Source of the DNA: Paraburkholderia hiiakae
GTDB taxonomy: Bacteria > Pseudomonadota > Gammaproteobacteria > Burkholderiales > Burkholderiaceae
NCBI RefSeq assembly: GCF_904848665.1
Contig: NZ_CAJHCQ010000002.1
Span: forward strand, 496,001 to 560,000
Direction of reading: 5' to 3'
Length of the DNA stretch: 64,000 nucleotides
Positions 1 through 8,331 of this stretch are shown in pieces. Positions within the stretch are counted from its first letter, which is position 1. Every line of letters begins with the position of its first letter. The position numbers and the translations under genes were made by a program. The notes beneath the pieces are model-generated. The model did no database searches and was not told the origin of the DNA. It saw nothing but the letters and a program-made list of their open reading frames with translations.

Positions 1-1
1 G

Positions 2-796
2 GCGCAACTGGCGAGCACGCGCGCGGAGATCGCCAAGCTCGTGCAGACCGCGCCGCTCGCGCGCCAGCAGGCGGACGCGTATCACGCGCTGGTGGCGGAC
101 AAATACGTGTCTCGCAACGATTACCTCGACAAGGAACAGTCCGCGCTCGACAAGGAGCACGAACTCGCCGCGCAACGCGCGCACGCGAGCGAACTCGCGG
201 CGGGCATTGCGGAGCAGCGCGCGCAGGTGGACGCCGCGGCGTCGAAGTTCCGGCGCAACCAGCTCGACGAACTGGAGAAGGCCACGCAGGCCGCCACGCA
301 GAACCGCGACGACGAAACCAAGGCCACGACGCGCCAGGCGCTCATGAGCCTCACGGCGCCTGTGGCTGGCACGGTGGAGCAGCTCGCGGTGCATACGCTG
401 GGCGGCGTGGTGATGACTGCGCAGGCGCTCATGGAGATCGTGCCCGACGATGCGCTCGAAGTGGAGGCGCGGCTGCAAAACAAGGACGTGGGCTTCGTGC
501 AGGTCGGCCAGCGCGCGGCCGTGAAGATCGAGGCGTTTCCATATACGCGTTACGGGTATCTGGATGGCACCATCGTCGCCGTATCGAACGACGCCGTGCA
601 GGACAAGAAGCTCGGGCTCACGTTCCCGGTGCGCATCCGTCTCACGACGAACCGCATTCATATCGACAACCGATGGATCACGCTCACGCCCGGAATGACG
701 GTGACGGCCGATATCGCCACAGGGAAACGCAGCGTGATCGGCTATTTCCTCGATCCGCTGATGCGTACGGCACGGGAGGGCATGCGTGAACGCTAA
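2..796 (+). CDS. HlyD-family type I secretion membrane fusion protein (5' end outside window)
   Basis: Periplasmic adaptor that links an inner-membrane exporter to TolC. The reading frame is open from base 2, so the N-terminus with its membrane anchor lies upstream; GTG at 41 is only the first internal start. Visible are a long Ala/Glu/Gln-rich alpha-helical hairpin, then the lipoyl-like segment (LTAPVAGTV) and the beta-barrel region ending in TPGMTVTADIATGKRSVIGYFLDPL, a typical C-terminal signature of HlyD/PrtE adaptors. It overlaps the next gene by 11 bases, implying translational coupling. The matching ABC exporter is expected just upstream of the window. Confidence 0.9.
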   Translation, partial: AQLASTRAEIAKLVQTAPLARQQADAYHALVADKYVSRNDYLDKEQSALDKEHELAAQRAHASELAAGIAEQRAQVDAAASKFRRNQLDELEKATQAATQNRDDETKATTRQALMSLTAPVAGTVEQLAVHTLGGVVMTAQALMEIVPDDALEVEARLQNKDVGFVQVGQRAAVKIEAFPYTRYGYLDGTIVAVSNDAVQDKKLGLTFPVRIRLTTNRIHIDNRWITLTPGMTVTADIATGKRSVIGYFLDPLMRTAREGMRER

Positions 797-2207
797 CCGG
801 ACATTCATCGCGTTCGCGAGCCTCGCGGCAATCAGCATGAGCGCGCACGCGTTCGATCCGCTGCGTGCGGAGCAGGGCATCGCCGCGACGGCGGGTGGTT
901 CGATCGTGCCGGTCTGCGCGTTCGACGCGGCGCCAGGCACTCCGTTGACGCTCGCAGAGGCGGTCGGGCGCACGCTGTGCAGCAACCCAAAGACGCGCGC
1001 CGCGTGGGCCGACGTGAAAGCGCAGGCCGCGGGGGTGGGCGTGGCGCGCGCGGCGTATCTGCCGCGGATCTCAGCGAACTGGCAGGGCGTGCGCGAAAGC
1101 TCGGTGATCGACATCGAGAATCATCCCGCGCTCAGCGAGGACATCAACGCGCTCACGCGCACGGCGGGCGTGAGCCTGAACTGGCTGCTCTACGACTTCG
1201 GCGGCCGCGAGGCCGCGCTGAAGAACGCCAACGCGCTGCTCGACTCGGTGCGCGCCACACAGGATGCCACGCTGCAGGGTTCGTTCGCGCAGGCTGCCAA
1301 GGATTACTACGCAACGCAGACGGCTATCGGCGAGTTGCAGGCCGCGCGCGAGGTCGAGGCGATGACGCGCCAGAGCATGCAGGCCGCGCAGACGCGCGCG
1401 GACAAGGGCGTGGCGCCCATCACCGACTCGCTGCAGGCGCAGACTCAGCACGAGCAGGCCGTGTTCAGCCTGACCAAGGCCGAAAGCGACGCGCAGACCG
1501 CGCTCGGCACGCTCGCGGCCGACATGAATCTCGCGCCCGACGTGCCGCTCGATGTGCCTGCGGTGACGGATACGGTGCGCATCGATCGCGCGTTCAGCGA
1601 GTCGGTGGCGGAGATGATCCGCGACGTGCAGGCGTCGCATCCCTCGGTGCGGGCGGCGCAGGCGCAGTACGAGGCGGCGGTGGCGAAGGTGAGCCAGGCA
1701 CGCGCGCAGGGTTTGCCGAGCATCAGCCTCGTGGCGAAGTACAGCCGCAACAACCAGCCGCAGAGCATGGGGTTGGGACTCGCGACATATTCGTCGATGG
1801 GACACGACGCGTACATCGGCGTCCAGGTGAGCATTCCGCTGTTCGAGGGCTTCGGGAGCAATTACCGGATTGATCAGGCGAAGGCGCAGGCGGAGCAACA
1901 GGAAGACGCGGTGGAAGACGCGAAGCGGCAGGTCGCGCTCGGCGTGTGGAGCAGCTACCAGACGCTCATCGGCGCGACGAAGAACGCGGAGAACAGTGCG
2001 ATTCTGCTCGCCATCGCGACGCGTTCGTGGGATGTGGCAAAGCATCGGTACGACTCGGGCGTGGGAAGCGTCCTGGAACTGCTGAACACACAGGCGGCGC
2101 TGGCAAATGCGAAGCAGCGCAGGGTGCAGGCGCTTGCTGACTGGGATAACGCAAGGGTGGATCTGGCGGGGAAGTTAGGGGTGTTGGGGCAGGAAAATTA
2201 TAAGTAA
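786..2207 (+). CDS. TolC-family outer membrane efflux protein
   Basis: Outer-membrane channel of a type I secretion system. The 473-residue product starts with a signal peptide (cleavage probably after SMSAHA, residues 16-21) and carries two OEP repeats of Ala/Gln/Glu-rich helices, including LNWLLYDFGGREAALKNA and VSIPLFEGFGSNYRIDQA, which mark the start of the helical hairpins in each half. The length is normal for the family. The GTG start at 786 lies inside the end of the adaptor gene, so the two are coupled. Downstream comes a protein that fits a secreted substrate rather than a drug-efflux partner, which favours protein export over small-molecule efflux. Confidence 0.93.
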   Translation: MNANRTFIAFASLAAISMSAHAFDPLRAEQGIAATAGGSIVPVCAFDAAPGTPLTLAEAVGRTLCSNPKTRAAWADVKAQAAGVGVARAAYLPRISANWQGVRESSVIDIENHPALSEDINALTRTAGVSLNWLLYDFGGREAALKNANALLDSVRATQDATLQGSFAQAAKDYYATQTAIGELQAAREVEAMTRQSMQAAQTRADKGVAPITDSLQAQTQHEQAVFSLTKAESDAQTALGTLAADMNLAPDVPLDVPAVTDTVRIDRAFSESVAEMIRDVQASHPSVRAAQAQYEAAVAKVSQARAQGLPSISLVAKYSRNNQPQSMGLGLATYSSMGHDAYIGVQVSIPLFEGFGSNYRIDQAKAQAEQQEDAVEDAKRQVALGVWSSYQTLIGATKNAENSAILLAIATRSWDVAKHRYDSGVGSVLELLNTQAALANAKQRRVQALADWDNARVDLAGKLGVLGQENYK

Positions 2208-2267
2208 CTACCTCGTAACGTTTGCTCCAATCTACACCAGAGAGGATTAAGTTCATAAAAAGTTTTT

Positions 2268-2322
2268 GAAAATCTGTCAATAAATCAGATTTTCTTAATC
2301 GTGATTTGTAAATTACAAATCA
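2268..2322. promoter_or_regulatory. AT-rich leader with two inverted repeats upstream of the beta-helix gene
   Basis: The first repeat has arms GAAAATCTG (2268-2276) and CAGATTTTC (2286-2294) with a 9-base loop. The second is a perfect palindrome with arms TGATTTGTAA (2302-2311) and TTACAAATCA (2313-2322) around a single A, ending 28 bases before the ATG at 2351. The stretch is strikingly AT-rich compared with the surrounding genes. The second repeat looks like a dimeric regulator site or H-NS-type target; the first could act as a weak stem-loop. The binding protein is unknown. Confidence 0.5.
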
Positions 2323-2350
2323 TATTTTAAACTTGTAACCAGGAATTAAA

Positions 2351-3301
2351 ATGGGAAAGCAATTCTTCGATGTGCTTAATCCGAATACTGCGTACACTCA
2401 AGATAATTCGATCTTCGATGTGGAAAGCGGCGCATCCTTGAACCTGCACGGTTCAGGAAATTTTGTCATCATGGAGAGTGGCGCGACAGGTGGCACGATC
2501 TACGGCAGTAATAACACTATCTCTGGCGCACAGGTCGATGGCGTATACGAAGATGTGTTCGGCTCAAACAATACGGTAGAACTCGGAAACTCCAGCTGGG
2601 TGAATGATCGCGGTACGGGCGATAATATCACGGTGGGTTCGTCGAGCCGGGTCTATGACTTCGGCAGTGGTAACACCTTTACCCTTGGGCGGAACTCTAG
2701 TTATGGCCCTGACATGCTCGGTCAAACGCGCAACGCGACGATCTATGCGACGCTCGGCGGTGCTGGTATGACACTTGGAAATGGCGACACAGCATACGCG
2801 GAGCAAGATTCCGTAACAGTTGCAATGAACTCCTCCGTCACAATCAACGGTAGCGATAACCAGGTCAACTGCTGGTACATGGTGAATTCAATCGTTAATC
2901 AGGCGGAGACGGTCAATGTCGACGGGAATAACAACGCGATTTCCGCGAATGGGAATGACACGATCATCCTGAACGGGAAAGGCAACTCTGTTGCGTTCAG
3001 TGTGAATTCGGGCAGCGAGCTTATTCAGTCCGCGGACGGCTACTGGGTTAAAGAGGATAGCAACGGTGTCGTGACCTATTCAGGTTCCTCCTTTAGTGTC
3101 CAGAATGGAACGGCGAAAATTGGTCTCGGAAGCTGTAATGTGGTGACAGTCTCAGACTACTATGGACAGCCGGCTGGCAATGTGAGCCAGCTGGCTTCGA
3201 TGATGGCTTCCTATGGTGGCGGGGCTGCGTCCGGGAACTCGGGAACTCTCGCAATGCAGCAGCCGAACGTCGAATCCATGTTGGCTGTGACGCATAACTG
3301 A
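2351..3301 (+). CDS. Gly/Asn/Ser-rich beta-helix-like protein, candidate type I secretion substrate
   Basis: No family was recognised. The 316-residue product has no signal peptide or membrane segment. Residues about 30-130 consist of imperfect units of roughly 19-21 residues built on G-S-N-N-T or G-D-N-T turns followed by short alternating hydrophobic strands (GSNNTISGA, GSNNTVELG, TGDNITVGS, SGNTFTLGR), the look of a parallel beta-helix or RTX-like solenoid. More GNNN turns follow at about 175-215. The C-terminal 40 residues are small, Gly/Ala/Ser-rich and end in a hydrophobic tail, as many uncleaved type I signals do. Canonical RTX nonapeptides are absent. A good Shine-Dalgarno (AGGA) precedes the ATG. 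Its place after HlyD and TolC genes suggests it is exported by that system; this is inference. Confidence 0.7.
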   Translation: MGKQFFDVLNPNTAYTQDNSIFDVESGASLNLHGSGNFVIMESGATGGTIYGSNNTISGAQVDGVYEDVFGSNNTVELGNSSWVNDRGTGDNITVGSSSRVYDFGSGNTFTLGRNSSYGPDMLGQTRNATIYATLGGAGMTLGNGDTAYAEQDSVTVAMNSSVTINGSDNQVNCWYMVNSIVNQAETVNVDGNNNAISANGNDTIILNGKGNSVAFSVNSGSELIQSADGYWVKEDSNGVVTYSGSSFSVQNGTAKIGLGSCNVVTVSDYYGQPAGNVSQLASMMASYGGGAASGNSGTLAMQQPNVESMLAVTHN

Positions 3302-3344
3302 CAAGAGGTATTGTCTAGCTAGGGAAGTTTGGTAGTTATTTGCG

Positions 3345-3368
3345 CTGACGGAGATTATCCTCCGTCAG
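3345..3368 (+). terminator. Stem-loop terminator after the beta-helix gene
   Basis: Perfect 9-bp stem CTGACGGAG / CTCCGTCAG with loop ATTATC, 43 bases after the stop codon. No long T tract follows, so it may act in either direction between the two convergent genes. Confidence 0.6.
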
Positions 3369-3468
3369 TTGCCTATAGCTGTTCAAACTTCGCGGCTTGC
3401 GATTGTATGAGGTTCTGGGCGCATAGTCTCACCGCGATGCGTAGGGTGATTTGCGCGATGGGGTTGTG

Positions 3469-4398
3469 TTACACCAGATGGTATAGATATTGTTTCCACT
3501 CCTCAGCGCGTCGATCCCATGAGTAAAACGTGTTGAAGTATTCAACTTGTTGCGCGCGTGAACTATCGTCCTCGGCGCGACGTAACCTGATCGTTCGGAT
3601 GGAGTCATCGAGCGCAGCGGAAAAGCGTCTTGCGTGAATCGGTCGATCTTCTGAAAACGGATAAAGATGCGCGAAATTCGCGGTGGTTTCCGGCAGTGCA
3701 CCATACGAGGGGCAGACCATGAGGCACCCAGCAGCCATCGCCTCTATAGCTGCGACGCAACTTGTTTCAGGTTCGATGCAAGGATACGCGAAAATGTCGC
3801 ACTCACTTAACGCGAGTCTGACTCTATCGTTAGATTGCGCACCATGAAAATGGATACGAGGATGTGCTACACAACGAGCAAAGAGAGAACGGTATGGCTC
3901 ATCCCGTTCCACCCAACCATATAGGCGAAAACTTGAGAACACATCGAGTTCGATATCTGGATGAATTGTCGCCAGATACTCGAAAACCGGCACGAGGATT
4001 TCCAGACCGCGATTCGGTGCACTGTGATAAATCAAACGGATCCGTTGCGCGCGTCTTGGCAGATAGGGACCAAACGGCGTAATGGCGTTTTGCAGGACCC
4101 GCATTTCACCATAAGGCACACCGGGAATCAGGTGGTAAAGTAATGCTTGGTAGTGCGATACGCAGACAATTCCAGCAAACAACGTGCGATTGGCTGCCTG
4201 TTCAAGAAAGCTCGATTCTTCCCTGCACGGCTTATCGTGGAGCCAGAGAATGCGCTTACGCGCAGGGTCGAGTGTTCTCACGCGCGAGGCGATAATCTGA
4301 AATTTATGCAGCAAATCAGGATTGAGTCGAGCATGGAGCGATTCCAGCATCAATTCCGTGCCGCCACGCGACTGCTTGCTAATTTCGTTAGTCTCCAT
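3469..4398 (-). CDS. Glycosyltransferase, GT4 / group 1 type
   Basis: Predicted sugar transferase of the GT-B fold acting on a surface glycan or protein. The 309-residue product begins with a GGTELM segment (residues 11-17) typical of the donor-proximal N-terminal loop. The C-terminal half holds FAYPCIEPETSCVAAIEAMAAGCLMV, the conserved E-x7-E nucleotide-sugar site of GT4 enzymes, followed by the usual GALPET. It overlaps the upstream glycosyltransferase gene by 11 bases, so the two form one transcription unit. GC content is lower than in the catabolic genes of the window and an IS3 remnant lies upstream, consistent with horizontal acquisition. The acceptor is unknown. Confidence 0.8.
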   Translation of the reverse strand: METNEISKQSRGGTELMLESLHARLNPDLLHKFQIIASRVRTLDPARKRILWLHDKPCREESSFLEQAANRTLFAGIVCVSHYQALLYHLIPGVPYGEMRVLQNAITPFGPYLPRRAQRIRLIYHSAPNRGLEILVPVFEYLATIHPDIELDVFSSFRLYGWVERDEPYRSLFARCVAHPRIHFHGAQSNDRVRLALSECDIFAYPCIEPETSCVAAIEAMAAGCLMVCPSYGALPETTANFAHLYPFSEDRPIHARRFSAALDDSIRTIRLRRAEDDSSRAQQVEYFNTFYSWDRRAEEWKQYLYHLV

Positions 4399-5161
4399 CT
4401 TTAGATTTCCCGCCTATGGCCGTCTGGGGACTAACCGTGAGCGCAGCCGAGAAGTCGCCATACCACGTATAAATGCCCTGATGCGACAACTTCGATTGCG
4501 TATCGACGAACACGCGGCCGCCAATGTCGCGCCAGCGGCGGCAGAACGCGTAGTCTTCCGAGAGATATCGTCCCGTGGTCGGTTCGACCATGACGTCGAA
4601 GAATCGATAGCAGAATTCGCGCAAAGGAGAATCAGGTGGGCCGTCCGGCACATATTTCAGCTTCGGCAGATTTGCCAGCATCGCTTCGATGACGTTGCGC
4701 CGGATGCACATAAAGCCGGTGGGTGCTTCGCTGACCTCCAGAAAGCCGTCTTCATCGATATTGGACGCGACGCCGTCATGCGCGTTGACGGGATAACGCA
4801 GATAGCGCTGGTGGAAAGTTTCACGAGTGAGGCCTGCTGGCAATTGAGACGGCCAGTCGAAGCGCTTGACCGGATATGCGCCGGCCACCACATCGCGATC
4901 GGCCAGCAAGAGGCGGAAGACTTGATCCACGGTAAAGCCTATATCGGCGTCGATCCAGAAGAGATGCGTCAGGCTGGGGTCCAACAGGAATTCTGCGACC
5001 GCCTCGTTGCGCGCGCGTGTAATCAAGCTTTCACCTGATGCGATACGCACGACGCCAGGCATTCCCGATTGCCACAAGCCGTTATTGAGGGCGAGCAGAC
5101 TTTGAGCAAAATTCGCCGCGACGTTGCCGGAGTGGCATGGCGTCATGAAGAAGGGCTTCAT
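4388..5161 (-). CDS. Glycosyltransferase family 2-like protein
   Basis: Probable GT-A sugar transferase. Visible motifs are the start MTPCHSGN, then SLITRARNEAVAEFL and HLFWIDADIGF, where the D-A-D is the metal-binding DxD, and YLSEDYAFCRRW, the acidic ED motif near the catalytic base. The start is uncertain: ATG at 5161 fits the family best, with alternatives at 5188 and 5146. The frame stays open up to 5518, but that extra N-terminus is out-of-frame transposase sequence and should not be counted as part of the protein. Its stop overlaps the next glycosyltransferase. Possibly a two-enzyme module for a surface glycan. Confidence 0.72.
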   Translation of the reverse strand: MKPFFMTPCHSGNVAANFAQSLLALNNGLWQSGMPGVVRIASGESLITRARNEAVAEFLLDPSLTHLFWIDADIGFTVDQVFRLLLADRDVVAGAYPVKRFDWPSQLPAGLTRETFHQRYLRYPVNAHDGVASNIDEDGFLEVSEAPTGFMCIRRNVIEAMLANLPKLKYVPDGPPDSPLREFCYRFFDVMVEPTTGRYLSEDYAFCRRWRDIGGRVFVDTQSKLSHQGIYTWYGDFSAALTVSPQTAIGGKSKDGD

Positions 5162-5329
5162 CGTCGCGAGAGCGGTAGATTCGAGCATAAGAGGCGCGTG
5201 AATAAATAAGCGGGATGTGATTTGTTCGAGGCACCGATTATCCACCTCGGACTCTATGTGATGAGCTAAGACCAGTCCCAATTCTCCGTAGTCAAAATCG
5301 CGGGCAGAGGTGGCCACGCCTGAGGTAAT

Positions 5330-5660
5330 CCAACTACCGATTCGGATACAGGCAGCGTTGCGAGGTATGCCCATCGGGCGTCTGAGCCGCCAGGCCCGAG
5401 TGAGGACGGTTTCGGTTGTACAGCTCAATGTATTGGTCAATGGAGCGTCGGAGCGTGGCCGGCCGAAACGTAGGCTCTCAAGTAGGCCTATCTCTTCGTA
5501 CTTGATGCTGTGCCACACGCGCTCGACTAATGCGTTGTCGCGCTAGGCGCCTTTGCCGTCCATCGACAGCCGAATGCCTCGGCCCAGCACGTCGGTGAAA
5601 TTCCCTAGGGCGCTCGGACGTATTGAGATGACGGCGATCGAAGTGAGCTGTGGTGGCCCC
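5330..5660 (-). pseudogene. Remnant of an IS3-family transposase (orfB, C-terminal part)
   Basis: On the minus strand the DDE region can be read as FTDVLGRGIRLSMDGKGA, a TAG stop at 5543-5545 where the family has Trp, then RDNALVERVWHSIKYEEI, followed after a frameshift near 5460 by ATLRRSIDQYIELYNRN and RPHSGLAAQTPDG. These are the classical C-terminal blocks of IS3-group transposases, with the last catalytic Glu in LVERVWHSIKYEE. With a nonsense codon and at least one frameshift, and no intact terminal repeats seen, the element is dead. It abuts the glycosyltransferase pair and probably marks a past insertion or rearrangement. Confidence 0.8.
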
Positions 5661-6132
5661 TCTGCATCGGCGCCTCGACAACGCAAATACTTGGCGTACA
5701 CCGTCAGCAGATGGCTTGTAGAGCATCCCTATCGCGGAAGCTATGCGGGTCGACGACGTCGACTGACCGCTTGTGGTTGAACCCGGAAGCGGGCAGTCGA
5801 CACCCGGGTTTCTGGGGCGCAGGGATCTCGAACTTCCGTAGACGTAAAGGGTTAATCGACGCCTGCCCTCATTCACATGGCTGCGAGCGTGCTGCGGCGC
5901 GCGCGGGCTAGCTTATCGTCGGCCCGACTGCATCGGTCAGAAGTCAGCACCCGTACGGGTCTTTCAGCTCACGCCCACCGAGGGTCATAGTGTCGCTTCA
6001 ACGTCGCCGCTTTGCCTGCCTCGCGTAGGCCGACGCCCGACGACATTGTCGCTGCACCGCTTCGATTGCGACGTTGTGTATCGGATAGCAGATCTGCCTG
6101 CGACCCACGCAGCAGCACGCGACTAGAGACAG
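5661..6132. other. Non-coding stretch beyond the IS remnant
   Basis: About 470 bases without a convincing gene on either strand. The part next to 5660 may hold further unrecognisable IS sequence. No clear promoter or terminator was seen. Confidence 0.5.
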
Positions 6133-7062
6133 CTACGCCGCCGCCATCGCGAGGACACGCTGGGCCATGCGCACGTTGGCGAAGTCCACGAGTTTACCGT
6201 CAAGCGAAACCGCCGCGAGACCCGCCACCTGAGCGGTTTCGAGCGCCTCGATCGTGCGGCGCGCGTCGTGCACTTCGGCGGGCGTAGGGCTGAAAGCCTC
6301 GCACGTCGGCGCGATCTGGTCGGGGTGAATGACCTGCTTGCCGTCGTAGCCCATTGCCGCCGCCTTGAGTGCCCAGGCGCGCGTGAGCACGGGATCGCGA
6401 AACGCGCCGCATGGTCCGTCGATCGCGCGCAGCCCGAACGCGCGCGCGGCCACCAGCAGACGCATCATCGGATAGGTCCAGAGATCGAGCGCCGTCGTCG
6501 CATAGCTGCTCGCGTCGTTCCTGAGCGTGAGGGCGTAGCCGGGATGCGTGCCGCCGATATCGACGTTGCGCGCGCCTATCGAGGCGGAGAAGTCGCCCAC
6601 GCCAAAGTGCAGCGCGACGAGTTGCGCGCTCGATGCGGCGATGTCGTCGACATGGACGATCCCGCGCGCCGTTTCGATCAGCGCTTCGATCGCGACCGGT
6701 CGATGCGCTGGCGGCCGCGCACGTAGCAGGCGCTCGACGTCGTGCACCATCGCAATGCTTTCGACCTTTGGCACGAGCAGCGCGTCGAGTCGCGCCGCGT
6801 CGCGCACGAGGGCATCCACCTCGTGCTCGGCCACGCCGTCCGCGCGTGTGTTGATGCGCACAGACACCCATTTCGAACCCCAGTCGAGTTCGTTGAGCGC
6901 CTGCACGGCGCAGGTCAAGGCTTCGTGCTTCTTGTCGAGTGGGACCGCATCTTCGAGATCGATGAACACCGCGTCCGCCGCGCTCGCCGCCGCCGATTGC
7001 AGCATCTTGAGCCGATGCCCGGGCACCGCAAGCACGGTGCGGGTGATACGCGGGGCGCTCAT
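6133..7062 (-). CDS. CitE-like CoA-ester lyase (HpcH/HpaI aldolase superfamily)
   Basis: Predicted Mg-dependent C-C lyase that splits a beta-hydroxyacyl-CoA such as citramalyl-CoA or malyl-CoA. The 309-residue product shows VPGHRLKML at 13-21, FIDLEDAV at 33-40 (Glu and Asp of the active site), VRIN for CoA/substrate binding, EALIETARG (metal-binding Glu) and FGVGDFSASIG (metal-binding Asp). The length matches stand-alone CitE-like enzymes rather than citrate lyase itself, and no citD/citF are nearby. It overlaps the upstream CoA-transferase gene by 4 bases. Together they would activate an organic acid as a CoA thioester and cleave it. Confidence 0.88.
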   Translation of the reverse strand: MSAPRITRTVLAVPGHRLKMLQSAAASAADAVFIDLEDAVPLDKKHEALTCAVQALNELDWGSKWVSVRINTRADGVAEHEVDALVRDAARLDALLVPKVESIAMVHDVERLLRARPPAHRPVAIEALIETARGIVHVDDIAASSAQLVALHFGVGDFSASIGARNVDIGGTHPGYALTLRNDASSYATTALDLWTYPMMRLLVAARAFGLRAIDGPCGAFRDPVLTRAWALKAAAMGYDGKQVIHPDQIAPTCEAFSPTPAEVHDARRTIEALETAQVAGLAAVSLDGKLVDFANVRMAQRVLAMAAA

Positions 7063-8246
7063 GCTTCGCTCCGCTGCACGGTTTCGCGCTCGGCGGCGAG
7101 TTCGGCGAGTTCCGCGAGAATTGCCCCGGTATGCTGGCCTACGGCGGGCACTGGCCCCATGACGGGTTCCACGCCCGCAATCGTCACGGCAGGCATGAAC
7201 ATGTCCATCGCGCCGCGCTCCGTCTCCACGCTGCGGTAGCGCTGGCGCTCCACGAGCTGCGGATGATCGAGCAGCGCTTCGACGTCGTTCATCTTGGCGT
7301 TGGCAATCGCCGCGCGGTCAAGGCGCGCGAGGACTTCGTCGCTCGTCCACGCGGCAAAGCGTTCGGTGATGACGCGCTCCAGCGCGTCGCGGTTGGCAAC
7401 GCGCAACGAATTCGTCACGTAGCGAGCATCGGTGGCGATTGCCGCATCACCGAGCGCCACCGAGCAGAAGCTCTGCCACTCGCGTTCATTCTGGACACCG
7501 AAGAAAACCGTTTTGCCGTCGCCGGTCGCGAACGGTCCGTATGGCGCGATCGTCGCGTGGCGCGCGCCGCTGCGCGGCACCGGCTCGCCGCGTCCGCGCG
7601 TGTAGTAGGCGGGGTAGCTCATCCACTCGGTCATGGCGTCGAAGAGCGACACCTCGAAGGCCATGCCGCATCCCGTGCGTGCGCGCTGATGCAGGCCCAT
7701 GAGGATGCCGTTGAGCGTGTACATACCGGTGGCGATGTCGGCGATCGCGAGGCCGCATTTGGACGGCGTTTCGGGCGTGCCGTTGATCGAGAGAAAGCCC
7801 GTTTCGCATTGAACGAGCAGGTCGTAGGCTTTCTTGTCGCTGTACGGGCCGCCGCTGCCGTAGCCCGATATGTCGCATGCGACGAGACGCGGAAAGCGGG
7901 CGACGAGCGACTTCGCGTCGAGCCCCTGGCGCTTCGCGGCGCCGGGCGCGAGGTTCTGGATGAACACGTCGGCGCGCGCGAGCAGCGATTCGAGCGTTTC
8001 CTGGCCCTGTTCGTCCTTGATGTCGAGCGCGAGGCTCTCTTTCGAGCGATTGGTCCAGACGAACTGGCTCGACAGGCCGTCCATGGCGGTGTCGTAGCCG
8101 CGTGCGAAGTCGCCCGTGCCGGGGCGCTCGATCTTGATGACACGCGCGCCCCAGTCGGCCAGATGGCGGGTGGCGAGGGGCGCGGCGATGGCCTGTTCGA
8201 TCGAGACGACGGTGATGTCGGCGAGCGGAAGTGCGGAGTTTTGCAT
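7059..8246 (-). CDS. Class III CoA-transferase (CaiB/BaiF family)
   Basis: Predicted transfer of CoA from a donor such as succinyl-CoA to a carboxylic acid. The 395-residue product has the family start (VVSIEQAIAAPLATRHLADWGARVIKIE), the conserved SGYGSGGPY and AYDLLVQ blocks, and IADIATGMY, whose Asp is the expected catalytic residue forming the mixed anhydride. It precedes and overlaps the CitE-like lyase gene by 4 bases. The pairing resembles succinyl-CoA:citramalate or itaconate CoA-transferase with citramalyl-CoA lyase, but the substrate is inferred from context only. A Shine-Dalgarno AGGAACT lies upstream of the ATG. Confidence 0.9.
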   Translation of the reverse strand: MQNSALPLADITVVSIEQAIAAPLATRHLADWGARVIKIERPGTGDFARGYDTAMDGLSSQFVWTNRSKESLALDIKDEQGQETLESLLARADVFIQNLAPGAAKRQGLDAKSLVARFPRLVACDISGYGSGGPYSDKKAYDLLVQCETGFLSINGTPETPSKCGLAIADIATGMYTLNGILMGLHQRARTGCGMAFEVSLFDAMTEWMSYPAYYTRGRGEPVPRSGARHATIAPYGPFATGDGKTVFFGVQNEREWQSFCSVALGDAAIATDARYVTNSLRVANRDALERVITERFAAWTSDEVLARLDRAAIANAKMNDVEALLDHPQLVERQRYRSVETERGAMDMFMPAVTIAGVEPVMGPVPAVGQHTGAILAELAELAAERETVQRSEA

Positions 8247-8331
8247 GACGTCAGGAGTTCCTTGCTGGCTTGTTTGCGGCGCGACCCACGCTCGGGTGCG
8301 TGGAGGCCGCGCGAACCTGGTTACGGCAGGG

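Noticed and set aside
5162..5518. N-terminal extension of the GT2-like protein (to 376 residues)
   Set aside because: The extra 119 residues include transposase sequence (WHSIKYEEI) and then a shifted frame, so the enzyme starts near 5161.
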